Origin: an uncultured bacterium
GTDB lineage: Bacteria; Cyanobacteriota; Vampirovibrionia; Gastranaerophilales; Gastranaerophilaceae
Assembly: GCA_937894665.1 (NCBI GenBank)
Contig: CALAWF010000213.1
Span: 1 to 9,484, forward strand
Direction of reading: 5' to 3'
DNA length: 9,484 bases
Numbering within the stretch: position 1 is the first letter of the stretch; each line of letters begins with the position of its first letter. A program made the position numbers and the translations under genes. Shown here piece by piece: positions 6,476 through 9,484 of this stretch. Under the pieces are notes generated by a model. The model made no database searches and was not told the DNA's origin. It saw only the letters and a program-made list of their open reading frames with translations.

Positions 6476-6730
6476 ATGTCTGTAGCGACAAAACTTTATG
6501 AAGAATTGCTCGCAAATGGTGTTGAAGCTGTTCTTGACGATAGAGATGAAAGACCAGGGGTTAAATTCAAAGATGCGGACCTTATCGGCTTCCCATTCAG
6601 AATAACTGTTGGAAAAACAATTGCAGAAGGCAATGTTGAGTTTGTTACTCGTACAACCGGAGAAAAAGTTCCAATGAAACCCGAAGAAGCATCTGCAAAA
6701 GTTATTGAAGCAGTGAAAAATATTAAATAA
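6476..6730 (+). CDS. proS: Prolyl-tRNA synthetase, anticodon-binding domain fragment
   Basis: An 84-codon frame encoding the C-terminal domain of prolyl-tRNA synthetase: LYEELLANGVEAVLDDRDERPGVKF, then DLIGFPFRITVGK. The DDRDERPGVKFKDADLIG stretch is the hallmark of the HGTP anticodon-binding domain shared by ProRS, ThrRS, HisRS and GlyRS. The homology does not begin at this ATG: in the same frame, bases 6431-6475 encode YHVIIVPVSTKDETQ, the first strand of that domain. No ribosome binding site precedes 6476, so independent translation is unlikely. Relative to the upstream frame the reading shifts as if one base modulo three were missing. About six residues (a PxxIAP-type link) are also absent, pointing to loss of roughly 19 bases. 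Best read as the tail of the interrupted proS. Confidence 0.85.
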   Translation: MSVATKLYEELLANGVEAVLDDRDERPGVKFKDADLIGFPFRITVGKTIAEGNVEFVTRTTGEKVPMKPEEASAKVIEAVKNIK

Positions 6731-6750
6731 TTTTCATAAATAAAGCAAAC

Positions 6751-6787
6751 AAAAAAGACCTAACATAAAAAGTTAGGTCTTTTTTTT
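6751..6787. terminator. Bidirectional intrinsic terminator between proS and the uracil-DNA glycosylase gene
   Basis: A 14-base stem (6751-6764 with 6772-6785) with core GACCTAAC/GTTAGGTC encloses a 7-base loop. It has A's on the left and eight T's on the right (6780-6787), giving a T-run after the stem on both strands. It lies 20 bases after the proS tail. It also overlaps the stop codon of the opposing gene (6786-6788), so it can serve both converging transcripts. Confidence 0.9.
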
Positions 6788-7376
6788 AATTCATTTGGTC
6801 ATAAACTCTGCGAACTTCTTTTATATCTTGCCACATCCACCACTTTGGAGAACCTTTTGCCCTTGAATCATTTCTCAAAAGATAAGACGGATGGAAAATC
6901 GGCATCATTTTAGAAAAATTAGGACCTTCAAACCATTTTCCTCGAAGTTTTGTAATTCCGAGTTTTGTATCTATAAAAGAATTTACTGCTACTCGACCGC
7001 ATAACAAAATTATTCTAGGTTTTAAAATCTCCACTTGAGCATCTAAATACTCCTTGCAAGCAAGTTTCTCATCCGGTAAAGGATCTCTATTTTCAGGCGG
7101 ACGACATTTCAAAGTATTACATATATAAATATCTTTTTGCCGAGAAAAACCAACACAACCAAGAATTTGGTCTAGCAATTTTCCTGCTCGCCCAACAAAC
7201 GGTTCACCTTGTTGATCTTCATAATACCCAGGAGCTTCGCCAATCAGCATTAACTTTGAATTTGGAACCCCGGCAGAAAAAACAGACTTTGTACGAGTTT
7301 TACAAAGAGAGCATTTTTCGCAATGCAAACACTTTTGTCTTACTTCTTCCAGTTGTTCATCAAATTCCGTTGCCAT
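6786..7376 (-). CDS. udg: Family 4 uracil-DNA glycosylase (iron-sulfur type)
   Basis: A DNA repair enzyme that removes uracil from DNA to start base excision. The 196 residues match the usual compact family 4 length. Motif A is GEAPGYYEDQQGEPFVGRAG at 46-65 and motif B is HPSYLLR at 162-168. The four cysteines expected to hold a [4Fe-4S] cluster are C19 and C22 near the N-terminus and C91 and C107, with the typical 16-residue spacing in the second pair. C16 and C25 are extra cysteines around the first pair. NTLKCRPPENRDP at 87-99 is also characteristic. The ATG has AGAGG 8 bases upstream. It begins 15 bases after the M16 peptidase stop, so the two are probably cotranscribed. It ends at a bidirectional terminator shared with proS. 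Confidence 0.95.
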   Translation of the reverse strand: MATEFDEQLEEVRQKCLHCEKCSLCKTRTKSVFSAGVPNSKLMLIGEAPGYYEDQQGEPFVGRAGKLLDQILGCVGFSRQKDIYICNTLKCRPPENRDPLPDEKLACKEYLDAQVEILKPRIILLCGRVAVNSFIDTKLGITKLRGKWFEGPNFSKMMPIFHPSYLLRNDSRAKGSPKWWMWQDIKEVRRVYDQMN

Positions 7377-7391
7377 AGATATTACCTCTCA

Positions 7392-8717
7392 TTACTCCGG
7401 CATCAATACAGAAATTACAGCATTATTTAAAAACAAATACTTTTTAATCGCATTTTCTAAATCAACTACAGTAATACTATCTAAGTCTGCTAAATAATCT
7501 TCAATAAGTTTTAAATCATCGCAAACAGTTACATAATAGCCAATTGTTTCGCCAATTTCAGAAACAGTTTCCGCCGCATAAGCAAAACGAGATTTTGTTC
7601 TTTTTTTAGCTTTTGCCAGCTCCTCTTCCGTAATTCTATTAGCCAAAAGATTTGCCAATTCTTGTTTAACTAACTCAAGAGCCTTTTCTTTATACTCAGG
7701 TTTAAAGTTTGCTTGAATAAAGAAATTGTTTCCATCTTTAAATTGATAATGCTCAGAACCTATCATATTGAAAATTTGCTCAGGAAGTTTCTCAATCAAG
7801 TTTTGCTGCAAACGAGAACTTGAGCCATCCCCAAAGATAATACTAATCAAATCTAAACAAATAGAATCCTTAAGCTCTGCAGCTCTTGGACCAAGCCACC
7901 CAAACATCATATATCCGGTTTGAACATTTGATTTTGTTTCAATATATTTTGTTTCTGCTACAGGAGTATCAATTTTATTAACTCTATTTTCGTGTTCAAC
8001 ACGATTAGGGAAATTAAACTTTTCGCAGAGAGTATTTAATACAGCTTCGTGATTAAAATCACCAACAACAATAGTTGTTACATTTTTCGGAGTATAGAAT
8101 TTTCTATAATAATTATCAATATCTTCTCTTGTTAAACGAGAAATAATTTCAGGAGTTCCGATTACATCACGTTTGTATGGATGAGAAGTATATAAATTCT
8201 TATTGCAGATATTATAAACCTTTGTCCATGGTTGATCTTTACGCATTCTAATTTCTTCTATTACAACATGGCGTTCTCTTTTATCAGTTACGGTATTGTC
8301 ATTTATATCAAACGGAGCTCCCAACTCTTCAGCCGGAAAAACAGGATCCATCATCATATCAGAATGCAAATCGATTGCCAATTCAAAATCTTTATTATCA
8401 ATTCCTTTTGGAAGGGTTACGTAGAAAAATGTATAATCTTTCCAAGTAGCAGCGTTAACAATAGCACCTTTTGATTCTAACATTCGGTCAAATTCGCCAA
8501 CTTTATGAGCGTGAGTACCTTTAAACATCAAATGTTCTAGGAAGTGGGAAATACCATTGTTATCATCATCTTCATTTATTGAACCGGTTTTAACCCAAGA
8601 TGAAACATTAACCATTTCACCTTCTTTGTGAGCTAAAATAATTTTATGTCCATTATCACGTTCATAAATTTCTACTTCCTTAGTTAAAAACGGATATTTG
8701 ACCAATGTTTTATTCAT
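7392..8717 (-). CDS. M16 family zinc metallopeptidase
   Basis: A 441-residue peptidase of the pitrilysin/insulinase/mitochondrial processing peptidase family, single-unit (M16B-type) length with two homologous halves. The inverted zinc motif HFLEH is at 58-62 (H58, H62 bind zinc, E61 is the catalytic base), followed by LMFKGT. The third zinc ligand is expected in VVIEEIRM (E154 or E155). That distance is about 15 residues longer than usual because of an insertion at about 133-147 (GAPFDINDN...). The YRKFYTPKNVTTIVVGDF stretch and a second domain to the C-terminus are typical. There is no signal peptide, so it is probably cytoplasmic. The ATG has AAAGGG 8 bases upstream, and a good promoter lies just beyond. 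First gene of a two-gene unit with udg. The substrate is unknown. Confidence 0.93.
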   Translation of the reverse strand: MNKTLVKYPFLTKEVEIYERDNGHKIILAHKEGEMVNVSSWVKTGSINEDDDNNGISHFLEHLMFKGTHAHKVGEFDRMLESKGAIVNAATWKDYTFFYVTLPKGIDNKDFELAIDLHSDMMMDPVFPAEELGAPFDINDNTVTDKRERHVVIEEIRMRKDQPWTKVYNICNKNLYTSHPYKRDVIGTPEIISRLTREDIDNYYRKFYTPKNVTTIVVGDFNHEAVLNTLCEKFNFPNRVEHENRVNKIDTPVAETKYIETKSNVQTGYMMFGWLGPRAAELKDSICLDLISIIFGDGSSSRLQQNLIEKLPEQIFNMIGSEHYQFKDGNNFFIQANFKPEYKEKALELVKQELANLLANRITEEELAKAKKRTKSRFAYAAETVSEIGETIGYYVTVCDDLKLIEDYLADLDSITVVDLENAIKKYLFLNNAVISVLMPE

Positions 8718-8745
8718 ATAAAATTCCCTTTCCTATAATGAACTT

Positions 8746-8774
8746 ATTATAACATAACATTCAACTACAGGCAA
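8746..8774 (-). promoter_or_regulatory. Promoter of the M16 peptidase-udg transcript
   Basis: On the minus strand, TTGCCT (8769-8774), a 17-base spacer, and a perfect TATAAT (8746-8751) preceded by TGT, giving an extended -10. Transcription would start near 8739, leaving a leader of about 22 bases before the ATG at 8717. Confidence 0.75.
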
Positions 8775-8784
8775 AAAATAAGAA

Positions 8785-8873
8785 AAAAGACCAATATTTT
8801 ACAAAAATCAACAATGCGACAATTTGTTTAGAAAGATGCAACTGTATGTTTAAAGTGTTGTAAAAGACCAATA
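8785..8873. repeat. 12-base direct repeat AAAAGACCAATA
   Basis: Exact copies at 8785-8796 and 8862-8873, 77 bases apart. The first lies upstream of the peptidase promoter and outside the inverted site pair; the second lies inside it. The function is unknown; regulator binding or recombinase accessory sites are possible. Confidence 0.5.
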
Positions 8874-9042
8874 GAAACAGCCAAGAATAACCTAATTTCG
8901 GGTTATTTATAAAATCACAAAATATTTAAACACAAGTCAACAAATTACATATTAGCCATGCGGGCAATTTATTTATAATCCTGATTAACATAACCTTAAA
9001 AAGGTAAGGTTGATTGCAACATTTTAAACAAATTGTTGCATT
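8813..9042. repeat. Paired inverted 28-base sites, possible tyrosine-recombinase crossover sites
   Basis: Bases 8814-8841 and the reverse complement of 9014-9041 agree at 24 of 28 positions, and the match extends one base outward. Each can be read as an 11-base half-site, a 6-base centre and an 11-base half-site. The centre (TGTTTA; reverse complement TAAACA) is identical in both. The right site is itself palindromic: half-sites TTGCAACATTT and AATTGTTGCAT match at 9 of 11 positions when inverted. This is the architecture of core sites for tyrosine recombinases. Opposite orientation would predict inversion of the 172 bases between them. A recombinase-family gene begins 26 bases to the right. 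Autoregulatory operators are an alternative. Confidence 0.5.
8952..8979 (+). promoter_or_regulatory. Possible promoter for the recombinase-like gene
   Basis: A perfect TATAAT at 8974-8979 lies on the plus strand with a poor -35 (TTAGCC, 8952-8957) 16 bases upstream. A transcript would begin near 8986 and carry the hairpin at 8992-9011 and the right inverted site in its leader. It lies between the paired inverted sites, so inversion would turn it to face the M16 gene. Confidence 0.35.
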
Positions 9043-9067
9043 TGAGATTAAGGAAATTTGACTGGGA

Positions 9068-9484
9068 ATGAAAAATAAGCCAATTAAGAGTAGGGATATT
9101 ATAGAAAAAATCAAGCAAAAATATCTTGAGAATAATAATCAAAGAGATTTGCTTATATTTTTGATTTCAATAAATACAGGAGCAAAACTGGTTGAATTGC
9201 TAAAACTAAAAGTTGCGGATGTAAAATATGGAGAACCTCAAATTTTTAAAGACAATAAAAAATGCCACTTTAATCAAGAAATCCGAAACCTTATAAAGCA
9301 AGTAGTAAAAAATAGAGCAGACGAAGAACCACTATTCAAAACCGTAAACGGGAAATTTTTAGATAGAATCCAAGTCTATAGAAATTTCAAAGAAATATGC
9401 CAAGAACTCGGATTAGAAGAATATTCTGCAACATCATGGCGAAAAACATTTGGTTATCACTATTACAAACAATATGGAGATTTA
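9068..9484 (+). CDS. Tyrosine-recombinase/phage-integrase family protein, N-terminal 139 codons (runs off the window)
   Basis: The frame is open to the window edge. It resembles the catalytic domain of small tyrosine recombinases that lack a separate N-terminal arm: MKNKPIKSRDIIEKIKQKYL, then RDLLIFLISINTG, then ELLKLKVADV, then WRKTFGYHYYKQYGDL. Conserved positions differ from the family. The first catalytic arginine, expected in TGxR at residue 40, is lysine. The HxxR box at 122-125 reads TSWR, keeping arginine R125 but with threonine for histidine. Lysines at 61-65 could supply the beta-hairpin lysine; the later His/Trp and Tyr are beyond the window. The start at 9068 is the first ATG after an in-frame TGA at 9059, but the ribosome site is weak (GGGA is very close, AAGGA too far). 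It could be a degenerate recombinase or an integrase-fold DNA-binding protein. Confidence 0.8.
   Translation, partial: MKNKPIKSRDIIEKIKQKYLENNNQRDLLIFLISINTGAKLVELLKLKVADVKYGEPQIFKDNKKCHFNQEIRNLIKQVVKNRADEEPLFKTVNGKFLDRIQVYRNFKEICQELGLEEYSATSWRKTFGYHYYKQYGDL

Larger units (their letters stand above)
8718..9067. other. Noncoding region between the peptidase and recombinase-like genes
   Basis: About 350 bases without a credible gene. Reading left to right it holds the peptidase ribosome site and promoter, a direct repeat, the left inverted site (8814-8841), a 7-base hairpin without a T-run (8886-8892 with 8901-8907), a plus-strand TATAAT (8974-8979), a 7-base hairpin AACCTTA/TAAGGTT (8992-8998 with 9005-9011), and the right inverted site (9014-9041). 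A minus-strand frame across 8926-9114 has no ribosome site and overlaps the recombinase-like gene, so I do not call it. Confidence 0.7.

Noticed and set aside
8734..8739. Plus-strand TATAAT just upstream of the peptidase start as a promoter
   Set aside because: There is no acceptable -35 at the right distance and no plus-strand gene until 9068; it is probably chance in AT-rich DNA.
8886..8907. Hairpin AATAACC/GGTTATT as a terminator
   Set aside because: The stem is only 7 bases and AT-rich, with no T-run on either strand and no gene ending just before it.
8926..9114. Minus-strand hydrophobic frame of 62 codons
   Set aside because: It has no ribosome site, overlaps the start of the recombinase-like gene, and its hydrophobicity is what AT-rich DNA gives by chance.

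Overview
The window is AT-rich, densely packed bacterial chromosome with short gene spacing, good Shine-Dalgarno sequences and standard sigma-70-like promoters. The gene content (two YggT-family proteins, a TrkA/TrkH potassium system, a family 4 uracil-DNA glycosylase, an M16 peptidase and a bacterial-type prolyl-tRNA synthetase), together with the base composition, would fit a gut lineage near the non-photosynthetic cyanobacterial relatives (Vampirovibrionia/Gastranaerophilales). That placement is an impression from the protein sequences, not a demonstrated assignment.

Layout. (1) Positions 1-2987, minus strand: an apparent five-gene operon read right to left. It runs methylthioadenosine phosphorylase, a divergent YggT-like membrane protein with a charged tail, a canonical YggT protein, trkA, and the start of trkH, which leaves the window. 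Spacing is 6 to 10 bases or an 11-base overlap. (2) Positions 2988-3334: a divergent intergenic region with a minus-strand promoter for the operon, a 20-base direct repeat at that promoter, a plus-strand structured element ending in a strong intrinsic terminator but with no gene in front of it, and a good extended -10 promoter for the next gene. (3) Positions 3335-6730, plus strand: an exported protein of unknown function, a TPR protein and prolyl-tRNA synthetase. The synthetase reading frame is broken just after class II motif 3 by what looks like a 19-base deletion, so the anticodon-binding domain lies in another frame. A bidirectional terminator follows. (4) Positions 6786-8717, minus strand: an M16 zinc peptidase followed by uracil-DNA glycosylase, probably one transcript. 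(5) Positions 8718-9067: a noncoding stretch with two inverted 28-base sites sharing an identical 6-base centre. (6) From 9068 to the end, plus strand: the first 139 codons of a small tyrosine-recombinase-family protein lacking two of the usual catalytic residues.

Most of the window is housekeeping: potassium uptake, purine and methionine salvage, tRNA charging, DNA repair and proteolysis. The unusual parts are the broken proS, the paired inverted sites in front of the recombinase-like gene, and the orphan structured element at about 3123-3225. No CRISPR array, rRNA, tRNA or insertion sequence was recognised.
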